From LMUY01 sp965199555 (GTDB lineage: Bacteria; Pseudomonadota; Alphaproteobacteria; Acetobacterales; Acetobacteraceae), in contig CBDASJ010000024.1 of assembly GCA_965199555.1 (NCBI GenBank), positions 62,001-126,000 of the forward strand: DNA of 64,000 nt, read 5' to 3'. Shown here piece after piece: positions 44,815-53,011 of this stretch. The position numbers were made by a program, and so were the translations under genes. The notes beneath the pieces are model-generated. The model was given only the letters and a program-made list of their open reading frames with translations, made no database searches and was not told the DNA's origin. Every line of letters begins with the position of its first letter. Position 1 is the first letter of the stretch.

Positions 44815-45466
44815 GGCAGCTCCATATGGCCTTGGACGCTTCTGGGCGAGGGTGGCATTCGGGTTAAGTTTGCTGCTGGCCCCGGGGCTGGCGCAGGCTC
44901 GCACGTTGAAATTGCTGGTATTCGGCGACTCCCTGGCGGCCGGCTACGGCCTGGCCCCGCCCGACGCGTTCCAGGCGCAACTGGGGCTGGCGCTGAAGGC
45001 GGACGGCTTCGACGTGCAGATCCTGGACGGCGGCGTGTCCGGCGACACCACCGCCGGCGGCCGCTCCCGCCTGGACTGGGCGCTGGCGGACCAGCCGGAT
45101 GCGGTGCTGGTGGAGCTCGGCGGCAATGACGGGCTGCGCGGCACCGAGCCGAAGGAAACGGAAGCGAACCTGACCGCCATCCTGGACACGCTGGCGCAGA
45201 AGCACATCCCCACCCTGCTGTCCGGCATGGAAGCGCCGCCCAACCTCGGCGCCTCCTTCAGCGCGGAGTTCAGCGCCGTGTTCGCCCGGCTCGGCAAGCG
45301 GCCGGGGCTGCTGTACGACCCGTTCTTCCTGGCGGGCGTGGCCGGCGACCCGGCGCTGAACCAGGCGGACCACATCCACCCCAACCCGGCCGGGGTGAAG
45401 CGCGTGGTCGCCCACATCAAGCCGCTGGTCGAGGCGCTGCTGCGCGAGGTGCCGAGCGCGTCGTGA
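44813..45466 (+). CDS. tesA: TesA-type esterase/lysophospholipase (SGNH hydrolase)
   Basis: A 217-aa periplasmic multifunctional acyl hydrolase. A signal segment (FGLSLLLAPGLAQA) precedes block I FGDSLAAGYG with the nucleophile Ser, block III GGNDGLRG, and block V DHIHPNPAG with catalytic Asp and His. Start candidates are ATG 44804, ATG 44813 and GTG 44852, the last giving a classical signal peptide; I report 44813. Divergent to ybbA, the same order as in E. coli. The stop overlaps the GTG of thpR. Confidence 0.92.
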   Translation: MAAPYGLGRFWARVAFGLSLLLAPGLAQARTLKLLVFGDSLAAGYGLAPPDAFQAQLGLALKADGFDVQILDGGVSGDTTAGGRSRLDWALADQPDAVLVELGGNDGLRGTEPKETEANLTAILDTLAQKHIPTLLSGMEAPPNLGASFSAEFSAVFARLGKRPGLLYDPFFLAGVAGDPALNQADHIHPNPAGVKRVVAHIKPLVEALLREVPSAS

Positions 45467-45996
45467 GGTTGTTCGTCGCCCTGGAGCTGCCGCACGCCGC
45501 CCGGGCGCGGCTGACCCGGCTGGCCACCGGCCTGCCCGGCGCGCGCTGGCTGCCGCCCGAGAACTACCACCTGACGCTGCGCTTCCTGGGCGAAATGCCG
45601 GGCCACCGGGCGGAGGAGTTGGACGGCGCGCTGGCGGCGCTGCGCGGGCGCGGCTTCACCCTGCAAGTCAGCGGCGTCGGCGTGTTCGAAAAGGCGGGCC
45701 GGCCGCAGGCGCTGTGGGCCGGCGTGGAACGCAACCCGCAATTGGAGCACCTGCAATCCAAGATCGAAACGGCGGTGCAGCGCGTCGGGTTCGATCCGGA
45801 ACGGCGGCGATTCGCCCCCCACATCACCGTGGCGCGGCTGGACAACGCGCCGCCCGTCAAGCTGGCGGAATGGGTGCAGGCGCATAATCTGTTGCGGGCC
45901 GACCCGATCGCGGTGGAACACTTCACCCTGTTCTCGTCCCGCTTGGGCAAGGACGGCGCGGTTTACACGCCGGAGGTGGAGTACGGCCTTGCTTGA
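45463..45996 (+). CDS. thpR: RNA 2',3'-cyclic phosphodiesterase (2H family)
   Basis: A 177-aa 2H phosphoesterase. Its two HxTx motifs are YHLTLRFLG (about residue 36) and PHITVARL (about 118). It hydrolyses 2',3'-cyclic phosphates to 2'-phosphates, and the protein is also known as an RNA ligase. The GTG at 45463 overlaps the tesA stop (GTGA). Its 3' end overlaps the following glycosylase-like gene by 8 bp, so the three form one transcript. Confidence 0.92.
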   Translation: MRLFVALELPHAARARLTRLATGLPGARWLPPENYHLTLRFLGEMPGHRAEELDGALAALRGRGFTLQVSGVGVFEKAGRPQALWAGVERNPQLEHLQSKIETAVQRVGFDPERRRFAPHITVARLDNAPPVKLAEWVQAHNLLRADPIAVEHFTLFSSRLGKDGAVYTPEVEYGLA

Positions 45997-46567
45997 CACG
46001 TTGGAGATCGCCGCCGCCGAGGCCCGCGCCTGCACCGCCTGCGCCGGCATCCTGCCGCTGGGACCGCGCCCGATCCTGCGCGTGTCGACCACGGCGCGGC
46101 TGCTGATCGCCAGCCAGGCGCCGGGCACCAAGGTGCATGCCAGTGGCACGCCCTGGACGGACGAAAGCGGCAAGCGGCTGCGCGGCTGGCTGGGGCTGAC
46201 GCCGGAGGATTTCTATGACGGCGCCAAGGTGGCGATCCTGCCGATGGGCCTGTGCTACCCCGGCCGCCTGCCCAACGGCGGCGACGCCCCGCCGCGCCCG
46301 GAATGCGCCCGGTTGTGGCGCCCCCGCCTGCTCGGCCTGATGCCGCAGCTGCGCCTGACCTTGCTGGTCGGCAGCTACGCCCAGGCGGACGCGCTGGGCC
46401 GCGGCGCCATGACCGACCGGGTGCGCGCCTGGCGCGACCACCTACCGCGCTACTTCCCGCTGCCGCACCCGTCCTGGCGCACCGGGGTGTGGGAGCGGCG
46501 CAACCCGTGGTTCGTCACCGACGTGCTGCCGGCGTTGCGGGCGGAGGTGGCAAGGGTGCTTGCGTAG
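45989..46567 (+). CDS. Uracil-DNA glycosylase family protein
   Basis: A 192-aa protein of the UDG superfamily. Motif A lies in SQAPGTKVHASGTPWTDESG, the central ILPMGLCYPG strand follows, and motif B is FPLPHPSWR. A CTACAG pair near residue 15 recalls the Fe-S Cys of family 4/5 UDGs, but only two Cys are close. The active-site acid differs from canonical UDGs, so DNA-uracil activity is not proven. The start is the rare TTG at 45989, inside the thpR end. Confidence 0.82.
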   Translation: MLDTLEIAAAEARACTACAGILPLGPRPILRVSTTARLLIASQAPGTKVHASGTPWTDESGKRLRGWLGLTPEDFYDGAKVAILPMGLCYPGRLPNGGDAPPRPECARLWRPRLLGLMPQLRLTLLVGSYAQADALGRGAMTDRVRAWRDHLPRYFPLPHPSWRTGVWERRNPWFVTDVLPALRAEVARVLA

Positions 46568-47037
46568 ACGCAACCGGCCACAGATCGGGTGTGTGAGGCA
46601 ATGTCATGCGAACGTCATTGGGGCTAAGCGGCGATCTGGACGACGTGGATCTCGCGACGGACGTCGCCCAGGCTTTTGACATGCGGTTTTCCAACGAGGA
46701 CCTGGCCTGTTGCAGGACCGTCGGCGATCTTTTCACGCTGGTCGCGTTGGCCCTGCCGTCCCATTGGCAGGGTGGTGATCGCTGTGCCGAAGCAATGTGC
46801 TTCTTTCGCATGCGGCGCGCCGTGCTGGCGCTCGCCCCGCATCTCGAACTACGTCCATCCACACCGATGCGTATGTTGCGCGCCGTATCGGTTCGACAGC
46901 TCCATCGAGCCATTCGACGTTCCGGGGTTTTGCGGCCACCTGCGCCCTACCTGTCCGTGTGGGGAGGTGTCAGCCTGTTGTTCGCGGTTGCCGCGCCTGC
47001 GGGACCACTTGCGTTGGGTGTTCCATGGTGGACGGCT

Positions 47038-47046
47038 GTCGCTTGG
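47038..47046 (+). repeat. Left 9-bp target-site duplication
   Basis: GTCGCTTGG, identical to the copy at 48216-48224 on the other side of the IS relic. The size fits IS256-family insertions (8-9 bp). Confidence 0.85.
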
Positions 47047-48215
47047 TAGCGTCCGTCCGTGGTGGAATTTCGGTCGAAACGGTGTAGGCGGAGGTGGCAT
47101 CGGTCGGCGCTAAGGTGGAGTTGCGATTGAACCGACGAGGCGATGACCGAAGCAGATACCGCTGGCCGAGCTTCCGGAGATGGGTGCGCCGCGGAGGCCG
47201 TGGTACAGTTGCTGATGGAGACCGCCTTCGGCGCCGGGCGGCACGAGCGCACGGCCGAGCGTGCGCACGTATCGCAACGGCTACCGCGACGGACGCTGGA
47301 CACGCGGCTGGGAAGCTTGCAGTCGGCGGACAAGCTGCGGCAGGGCAGTCCCGCGTTCTTGGAACCTCGCAAGACGTCGGAGAAGGCCCTGGTGACCGCA
47401 TTCAGGAGGCCTGGATCGGCGCGCTCGCGGCGCGAGTGGAGCAAGGCTGGCGGATCAGCCCGGCTGAGGCGACGATCGGGTGAACGCCTCGAGCGCCCTC
47501 TCGTTGGCGACTGGCCCTACGCTGGACGCGACCTACCTCAAGCAGCGTGAGGGTGGGCAGATCAGGACGGTGGCGGTGATAATCGCCGTTGCGGCAAGCC
47601 GTGGGCCTGCACATCGGGCCCTCGGAGGCGGAGATCTTCGTCCACGTTCCTCAAGAGCTCAAACGCGGCCTGCGCGGCACCAAGCTGGTGATCTCCGACG
47701 CCCATGAGGGCCTGAAGGCAGCAATCCGCCGGGTGCTCGGCTCGACGTGGCAGCGCACCACTGGATGCGCAACGCGCAGGCCTATGTGCCGAAAGGCCAG
47801 CAGAACATGGTGTCGGCCTTTACGGCAGACATTCACCCAGCTCGACCATCAGAAGGACGATGCGCCACGTCGCCCAGTTGCGCGACAAGTGGCCAAAGCT
47901 TCATCGATGACAGCGAGGCCGACGTGCGGTTGAAAATCCGACCAACCCGATCGAGCGGCTGAACAAGGAGGTCAAACGCCGCGCTGATGTTGTCGGCATC
48001 TTCCCCAACGAGGGCGTCATCCGGTTGATCGGCGCCGTGCTGCTCGAAGCCAACGACGAGTGGCAGCTCCAGCACCGCTACATGCAGACGGAGGCCATGG
48101 CCGAGCTCTCACTGCCAACCATCGACGCCGTGCCCACCACGATCGCCACCATAGCCGCGTGATCCATGACCACCTCAACTACACCGCATTTTACACCAAC
48201 TTGACGGACGCTATC
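47047..48215 (+). mobile_element. IS256-family element, degenerate (about 1.17 kb)
   Basis: Imperfect terminal inverted repeats: the left end TAGCGTCCGTC..GGTGGAATTT (47047 on) mirrors the right end, which reads TAGCGTCCGTCAAGTTGGTG on the minus strand from 48213. Inner GGTGTAG..GAGGTGG blocks also mirror each other. A 9-bp direct repeat (GTCGCTTGG) flanks it. It contains a multiply frameshifted transposase. The right end carries two extra bases (TC) before the duplicate, so the exact tip is uncertain. The element is immobile on its own. Confidence 0.88.
47143..48162 (+). pseudogene. IS256-family (mutator-type) transposase, multiply frameshifted
   Basis: Recognisable pieces appear in order across all three frames: AGRHERTAER, RRTLDTRLGSLQ, KLRQG, FLEPRKTSEKALV, QEAWIG, DATYLKQREGGQI with the first catalytic Asp region, GLHIGPSEAE, LRGTKLVISDAHEGLKAAI with the second Asp, HWMRNAQAYVPKGQQ, FIDDSEAD and NPIERLNKEVKRRADVVGIFPNEG with the catalytic Glu. 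It ends at TGA 48160-48162. Several frameshifts and small deletions make it non-functional. Its decay means the insertion is not recent. Confidence 0.9.
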
Positions 48216-48224
48216 GTCGCTTGG
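48216..48224 (+). repeat. Right 9-bp target-site duplication
   Basis: GTCGCTTGG, the second copy of the insertion target, from which the interrupted gene resumes in frame (Val-Ala-Trp). Confidence 0.85.
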
Positions 48225-48545
48225 GTGATTGCGGCCGCAATCTGCTTCCGGTCCGCCCCCATCCGCTTCCCTCCGCACCTAAGCACGTTCGGCGACCTCG
48301 TGCGTCTCGTCACCGCGCGAAGCATAGGCGCGCTCGCGGCCGAGGGAGCAAGGCTGCGACCCGCTGAGGCCTGGACGGCGCTTAAAGCCGTTTGCGACGC
48401 CCATTCGGCTCAAGGAGGTGACGAGATCGGTATGAGCACCTTCCTCCTTCAGGAGGACGCCGCACCATAATTTTCATTGGTCGGTTACCGACCATGCAGC
48501 GTTGGATGTTCGAGACGGAATCGTAAGCAGCAAGCCTGACATCTG

Positions 48546-49235
48546 TTGCAGGTAGCCGTAAGATCGGGCGCATTCCTTTGGTTGCTGACCTGGGCGTGCT
48601 CGACCATTGTATGGTTAGTAGAGAAGAGGGTTTATGAAGTAGTGGCGATTTGGAACAGCGGTTCGGTCGCGACTGAATGGCGCTTGTCCAGTCCGAGCAG
48701 TGCTGGCGCATCCGTTCAAACGCCGGCTGCACATTTAGGGATCGAAGTTGGCCAAATTCGGGTCCCGCTCCAGCGGTGGCACGAAGGAAAGCTGGCACAG
48801 GAAATCATCCTGAAAGGCTATGGCCTCGGTATTGGAGTAGGCGCGGGCTTGGACCTCGGGGCGGTGAACTTTTCGGACAGCCCAAAAAACCTTCCTGACA
48901 CTAAAACGAACACACCTGGCATAGGCACAACCGTATTCAGGACACCGCACGCGCCCGACCCGTTTGAAGCCCAGCACTTCGAAGGCATCCTTGTCGTAGG
49001 TACTGTTAGCCATACGGACGTAGCAGCCCAGGCAAGCGGCGTCGGGCTACTGTTCTGCCATGAGTCCTCATTATTCCGCATAGAGAAGCGTGTGTTGCAA
49101 GTCGCATCGCCGATCGCCAGCATGTTGATCGCACCGCCAGTGAGGGCGTTCGGGTTTGCCGCAGGTGTCGCCGTGCAGTCAGCAATCGTCAGCATCGGCG
49201 CCAGTTACATCAAGTACACGGTTAAGCTCGAATGA
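48546..49235 (+). CDS. Unknown protein, first of a three-gene overlapping cluster
   Basis: About 229 aa, not recognised. A hydrophobic N-terminal segment (FLWLLTWACSTIVWLVEK) is followed by a soluble Gly-rich region (KGYGLGIGVGAGLDLGAV, PFEAQHFEGILVVGTV), and a hydrophobic C-terminal third (IASMLIAPPVRAFGFAAGVAVQSAIVSIGAS). This looks like a membrane-associated protein with a hydrophobic tail. The only start at the far end is TTG 48546; internal GTG/TTG codons are alternatives, so the true N-terminus is uncertain. Codon use is less G/C-biased than the flanks. The stop overlaps the next gene by 4 bp. Confidence 0.6.
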   Translation: MQVAVRSGAFLWLLTWACSTIVWLVEKRVYEVVAIWNSGSVATEWRLSSPSSAGASVQTPAAHLGIEVGQIRVPLQRWHEGKLAQEIILKGYGLGIGVGAGLDLGAVNFSDSPKNLPDTKTNTPGIGTTVFRTPHAPDPFEAQHFEGILVVGTVSHTDVAAQASGVGLLFCHESSLFRIEKRVLQVASPIASMLIAPPVRAFGFAAGVAVQSAIVSIGASYIKYTVKLE

Positions 49236-49831
49236 ATTGGAAGAAGGCGGGGACCCGTCTGGTAATTGCTTTCGTTGGGTCGTTAACGAGTTTGCCTCCC
49301 CTGATGGCAGCCGACACCTGGCCTACGGACCTAATCTCGGCGTTGTCGCGCATGGACTCGTCGGACCCTCGATGGGATAACCTGACCGACTTCCTTTCGG
49401 GCGTGGCGAACGTCAAGGCAGGTCCGGCAAGCTGCCTGACAGCCGTAACTATAACGCCGGCTGGACCAATAACGGCGAGCGTCGTGGGTTTCCTTGACGA
49501 CGTGCCGTGTCAGCCCCCTGCACCGCTCATGCTGATGCAGTTGAACATCAACGCCTCGGCCGCCGTCTTGAGCGACTTGCATACCCAACTCGCCGCGTCC
49601 TTTGGGCCACCCTGTCCGGCGGAGCCACCCGGTGTGACTCAGAGCTGGAACGTGGCCGTGTGGCGGCGGCCCCGCAGCGTAATCGTCCTGTCGGCAACGC
49701 CGGGAGACACTGGTTCCACGACGATCAGCCTGCTCGCGACCAGCCTCAAACCGCATACGCAGGCGGCGCGGGAGCGCTATGAGGCCGTCTTGGCCGCATC
49801 GCGCCAGGCCTTGCCCGCCCCTTGCCGGTAG
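49232..49831 (+). CDS. Unknown secreted protein, second of the cluster
   Basis: A 199-aa protein with a signal peptide (RLVIAFVGSLTSLPPLMAAD, cleavage near residue 26). The mature part has four Cys (positions about 68, 92, 127 and 198) that could form disulfides, and no motif I can name. ATGA coupling (49232-49235) to the first gene and a 10-bp overlap with the third show that the three are made together. Periplasmic or surface location is expected. Confidence 0.68.
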   Translation: MNWKKAGTRLVIAFVGSLTSLPPLMAADTWPTDLISALSRMDSSDPRWDNLTDFLSGVANVKAGPASCLTAVTITPAGPITASVVGFLDDVPCQPPAPLMLMQLNINASAAVLSDLHTQLAASFGPPCPAEPPGVTQSWNVAVWRRPRSVIVLSATPGDTGSTTISLLATSLKPHTQAARERYEAVLAASRQALPAPCR

Positions 49832-50319
49832 TTGATCTAACATCGGGCACCGTCAGCTACCAGGGATGCCTGTGCCGACCGCTGCTTCGGCTTGCGGGGA
49901 TCGGCCTTGTAGTGGGAAGCCTCGGTTGCTTGGCCGGCCCTGTCAGCCGCCTCGCGCGCGACGGCGGTGCCTCGGTGCAGGAGTTTGCACCTACTGCTCT
50001 ATGCCTGGCGGTGCTGGGGCTGCTGTGGTTCTTTACCAGTCACGTGCGGTTGTCGCTGTCCCCCATGGGAGTCACGCTGCGGCTCGGTGAGGAACGCTTC
50101 GTCGCCTGGTCCGAGATCGCGCAGGCCGAAGCCCTGCCCTGGTTCCATCCCCGCGGGGGTGCGCCGTTCCTTCCTGGCATCCGACTGCGGGGACGCGACG
50201 CGGTCCTGCTGCTCGACATTCCCGACGTGTTCGACGAGGCGCGGAAAACAATTGCCGCCCGCATCACGGCCGGTCGTTCCCACGGCAAAGGGGACGGAGT
50301 CGACCGGGTTCAGGGCTGA
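49822..50319 (+). CDS. Unknown membrane protein with PH-like C-terminal domain
   Basis: A 165-aa protein: two membrane helices (LLRLAGIGLVVGSLGCLAG and ALCLAVLGLLWFFTSHV) followed by a beta-rich segment LSLSPMGVTLRLGEERFVAWSEIAQAEAL that looks like a bacterial PH-like fold (strand-turn, then a W-S-E-I pattern). The start is TTG at 49822, overlapping the second gene. The likeness to PH domains is weak and inferred from pattern. It ends 24 bp before the convergent M48 protease gene's end. Confidence 0.6.
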   Translation: MPVVDLTSGTVSYQGCLCRPLLRLAGIGLVVGSLGCLAGPVSRLARDGGASVQEFAPTALCLAVLGLLWFFTSHVRLSLSPMGVTLRLGEERFVAWSEIAQAEALPWFHPRGGAPFLPGIRLRGRDAVLLLDIPDVFDEARKTIAARITAGRSHGKGDGVDRVQG

Positions 50320-50342
50320 CGGCACGGTCTTCCAATCACGCC

Positions 50343-51365
50343 TTACATCGGCTGCGTGTCCCCGCCATGGCACATGGACCGGATCGCACGCCATCCGGTC
50401 GCGTCAAATGCTGGCTCGCCCTCGGGGCCAGCCTCTACCAGGCGCTGCCGCTCCGCGGAGGCGGGGTGGTCGGACAGAAAGGTGGGCACCTGCGGCTCCT
50501 GTTCGGCATGGGACAGGAAGCGGCCCAGCCCATCGGCGCGCAGCCCGGCGTTGCGCAGCGTGGTGACCGCGAACGCGTCGGCCTCCCTTTCCGCCGTGCG
50601 GCTGAAGGACAGGTTGGCCAAATCGGCGGCCATGCCGGCGCTGCCGAACCCGCCCCAGCCGAGCGCGCCGGCGACCATCTGCAGGCCGACCGCCCGCAAC
50701 GCTCCGCGCGTGCTGTCGCGATGCGCGACGTGGCCCAGCTCGTGCGCCAGCACCCCGGCGAGTTCGTTTCCGTCGGACACGGCTTCGATCATCCCGCGCG
50801 GCAGCAGGATGCGGTTGCCCGGCAACGCGAAGGTGTTGGCGGTGCCGTCATCCGACACCACGATCCGCGCGCCGTGCCAGCCGGCGGCTTGCTCCAGCCG
50901 CGCCAGGAAGCCGTCCAGCGCCGCCTGTCCCGCCACCTCCTGGCAGCGGCGATGGCCCGACAAGGCCGCCGCCTCCGCCGTGCGCCCGAGCGCGTCGTCC
51001 CAGGCCGGCGGGAGGAGGGGCGTCAGCAAGGCGGGGGCGGCATCGACCACCCCGGCCAGCACGGCAAGGCAGGCGATGCCGACCGCCAGCGCCGCCTTCC
51101 AGCCACCCACGCCTCGCCATCGCCGGGGCAGGGCGCCTTGCAGGACGGCCAGGCCGGCCGCGTCTTCCACCACCAGGCGGGCCGGGCCGCGCCCGTGGCG
51201 GATCGTGGCGGCGTGGCCGGGGCCGACCGTCACCGTCAGCCCGGCAAGCGTCCAGCGGGCCAGCTCCATCTCGCATAGGTCACGGATGACGACCGCGCCG
51301 GCGGCGATGTGCAGGCTGGCAGCCCGCGGCTGCGCCCGGTATCCGTCGAAGAAGCGCGTTTCCAC
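50343..51365 (-). CDS. M48-family membrane zinc metallopeptidase
   Basis: A 340-aa protein with an N-terminal soluble segment (about 1-90), one hydrophobic region (AALAVGIACLAVLAGVVDAAPAL) and a C-terminal peptidase domain: zinc site HELGHVAHRD (HExxH) and downstream Glu in RTAEREADAFAV. Relatives process membrane or periplasmic proteins. It follows the YjgN-like gene by 3 bp; YjgN/M48 pairing is frequent. The start codon is GTG. Confidence 0.9.
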   Translation of the reverse strand: METRFFDGYRAQPRAASLHIAAGAVVIRDLCEMELARWTLAGLTVTVGPGHAATIRHGRGPARLVVEDAAGLAVLQGALPRRWRGVGGWKAALAVGIACLAVLAGVVDAAPALLTPLLPPAWDDALGRTAEAAALSGHRRCQEVAGQAALDGFLARLEQAAGWHGARIVVSDDGTANTFALPGNRILLPRGMIEAVSDGNELAGVLAHELGHVAHRDSTRGALRAVGLQMVAGALGWGGFGSAGMAADLANLSFSRTAEREADAFAVTTLRNAGLRADGLGRFLSHAEQEPQVPTFLSDHPASAERQRLVEAGPEGEPAFDATGWRAIRSMCHGGDTQPM

Positions 51366-51368
51366 CCG

Positions 51369-52493
51369 TTACAGCATGCCCCCGCTGGTATCGAGCTGCT
51401 GGTACAGGCCTTCCCCGAAGCGCGGCGCCGCGATCGTGCTTTGCAGCAGCCCGGCCATCTCCACCTCCCCGTCGCGCCACAGCGTGCTGGCAAGGAAGCG
51501 GGCGTTGCGGTGCAGGATCACCGGGTAGCCGAGGCCGAGGGTGAATACCGCGATCAGCAGGTTGCCCACCACCAGGCCAAGCAGCGCCCGGCCCTGCATG
51601 CTGCTGGCGAAGCGTACGGTGCCCAGCGTGGTGTTGCCGACCACATGCCGCTCGAACACGGCCAGGTACCAGCAGCGCAGCACGGCCGACAGGACCGAGA
51701 ACACGATCACCGCCGCCATGACGATCCAGGTGAACCCCGCCATCGCCGCCGCCACGGCCTGCCGGTCCACCGCCGCGTCGTTGCTGAACAGCACGGACAA
51801 GGTGGGCCGGAGCACCGTCCAAACGGTGCTTCCCACCACGCCCAGCAGCACCAGGGTCCCGAGCAGCGTCAGCAGGTAGGCCGGGTAGACCTGGCGCGCG
51901 CTGCCGGCGAAACGGAAGGGCGTGGTGCCGAACACGCTGGCATTGATCCGCCGCTCCGTCAGGCGGATTTGCATCCAGGGCACCATCTGGAACAGCGTGA
52001 CCAGCGTCAGCAACCCGTACAGCACGGCGCGAAAGCCATAGGCCAACATGGACCCCGTCATGCCGCCGCCGATGCCGCACCAGCGCGTGCGGCTGAGCCG
52101 GTAGCGTTGGGCGGAGAAGATGGCGCCGGCGGCCAGCACGGCGACGAACAGGTAGAACCCGACGATCGCCAGGGAGAAAAGCGGCCGCGCGACCGCCGCC
52201 AGGAGGAACCCGGCCAGGCCGGCGATCGCCGCAGCGCCGAACAGCATCAATCCCGCGAGCAGGTAGCCGAAGAACAACTCGCCGCCCGTGCCGGTATATT
52301 CGAACCGCTCGCCCTGGAACCGGGTGCGCGACCAGAAATACCGGCGGTAGCGGGTGATCGCCCAGAAGCGGAAGATGCCCAGCGTCAGCACCGTCCACAG
52401 CAGGTTGAGCAGGAAGATGCCGTAGATCTCGCCGACCCGTCCGTCATACTCGAGCGCCCGGCCCCGGCCGGCGGGCAGCGTTGCTTGGTCCAC
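51369..52493 (-). CDS. YjgN-family (DUF898) membrane protein
   Basis: A 374-aa polytopic protein with about eight to ten spans. The DUF898 signature segments are visible: YDGRVGEIYGIFLLNLLWTVLTLGIFRFWAITRYRRYFWS at the N-terminus and a second, related half later (RFAGSARQVYPAYLLTLLGTL, TRTRW-type arginines). Function is unknown. The GTG start at 52493 lies in front of an otherwise empty 100-bp gap. It is co-directional with the M48 peptidase, 3 bp away. Confidence 0.85.
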   Translation of the reverse strand: MDQATLPAGRGRALEYDGRVGEIYGIFLLNLLWTVLTLGIFRFWAITRYRRYFWSRTRFQGERFEYTGTGGELFFGYLLAGLMLFGAAAIAGLAGFLLAAVARPLFSLAIVGFYLFVAVLAAGAIFSAQRYRLSRTRWCGIGGGMTGSMLAYGFRAVLYGLLTLVTLFQMVPWMQIRLTERRINASVFGTTPFRFAGSARQVYPAYLLTLLGTLVLLGVVGSTVWTVLRPTLSVLFSNDAAVDRQAVAAAMAGFTWIVMAAVIVFSVLSAVLRCWYLAVFERHVVGNTTLGTVRFASSMQGRALLGLVVGNLLIAVFTLGLGYPVILHRNARFLASTLWRDGEVEMAGLLQSTIAAPRFGEGLYQQLDTSGGML

Positions 52494-52593
52494 GCGACGA
52501 TCTCCACGACAATGTGGCCGGGAGAGTAACGATTCAGGACGCCCGCGGCCAGCCGATTTCGTTTGGTTGCCGAACGGATGCGGGATGTCGCGG

Positions 52594-53010
52594 CTACGCG
52601 CCCAGCAGGTGCAGCGCCACGTCGCGCCGGTGCGGGGCCGCCCGGTGCTCCCACAGGTAGATGCCTTGCCAGGTGCCCAGCACGGTCCGACCCTCGACGA
52701 CCGGGACCGAAAGCTGCGTTTGCGTCAGCGCGCTGCGGATATGCGCGGGCATGTCGTCCGGCCCTTCGGCGCTGTGGCGGTAGCCGACGTTTTCCGGCAC
52801 CAGCCATTTGAAGAACGCTTCCAAATCCGCCCGCACCGTCGGGTCGGCGTTTTCCTGGATCAGCAGCGATGCCGAGGTGTGGCGGACGAACAGCGTCAGC
52901 AGGCCGGTGGTCATGCCCTGCTCCGCCACCCAGGCCTCCACCGGGCGACTGATCGGCACCAGGCCTTGCCCGTTCGTGGCGACGGTCAGCGTGTGGGCGG
53001 CTTGCCGCAT
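52594..53010 (-). CDS. YjbQ-family protein (secondary thiamine-phosphate synthase type)
   Basis: A 138-aa protein: VRHTSASLLIQENADP, YRHSAEGPDDMPAHIRSAL and GTWQGIYLWEHR are the family's conserved blocks, with His and Asp/Glu that could bind metal. E. coli YjbQ has weak thiamine-phosphate synthase activity in vivo; its true role is unclear. It starts 1 bp after the mutL stop, so it is carried on the mutL transcript. Confidence 0.9.
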   Translation of the reverse strand: MRQAAHTLTVATNGQGLVPISRPVEAWVAEQGMTTGLLTLFVRHTSASLLIQENADPTVRADLEAFFKWLVPENVGYRHSAEGPDDMPAHIRSALTQTQLSVPVVEGRTVLGTWQGIYLWEHRAAPHRRDVALHLLGA

Positions 53011-53011
53011 C

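Larger units (their letters stand above)
46606..48470 (+). pseudogene. Carrier-protein-like membrane gene split by an IS256-family relic
   Basis: The 5' part (46606-47046) encodes an ACP/DUF1493-like N-terminus (VDLATDVAQAFDMRFSNED, CRTVGDLFTLV) and the first membrane span (WGGVSLLFAVAAPAGPLAL). It ends ...WWTAVAW followed by a TAG supplied by the IS end. After the IS, from 48216, the same frame resumes VAW-VIAAAICFR and continues with FPPHLSTFGDLVRLV and LRPAEAWTALKAV to the TAA at 48470. Removing the IS and one 9-bp duplicate rebuilds one protein of about 228 aa. Function unknown; the N-terminal DUF1493 likeness is by pattern. Confidence 0.85.

Noticed and set aside
48546..50319. A phage-defence island
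   Set aside because: The three genes lack nuclease, helicase, kinase or reverse-transcriptase motifs; only membrane and secreted features are visible.
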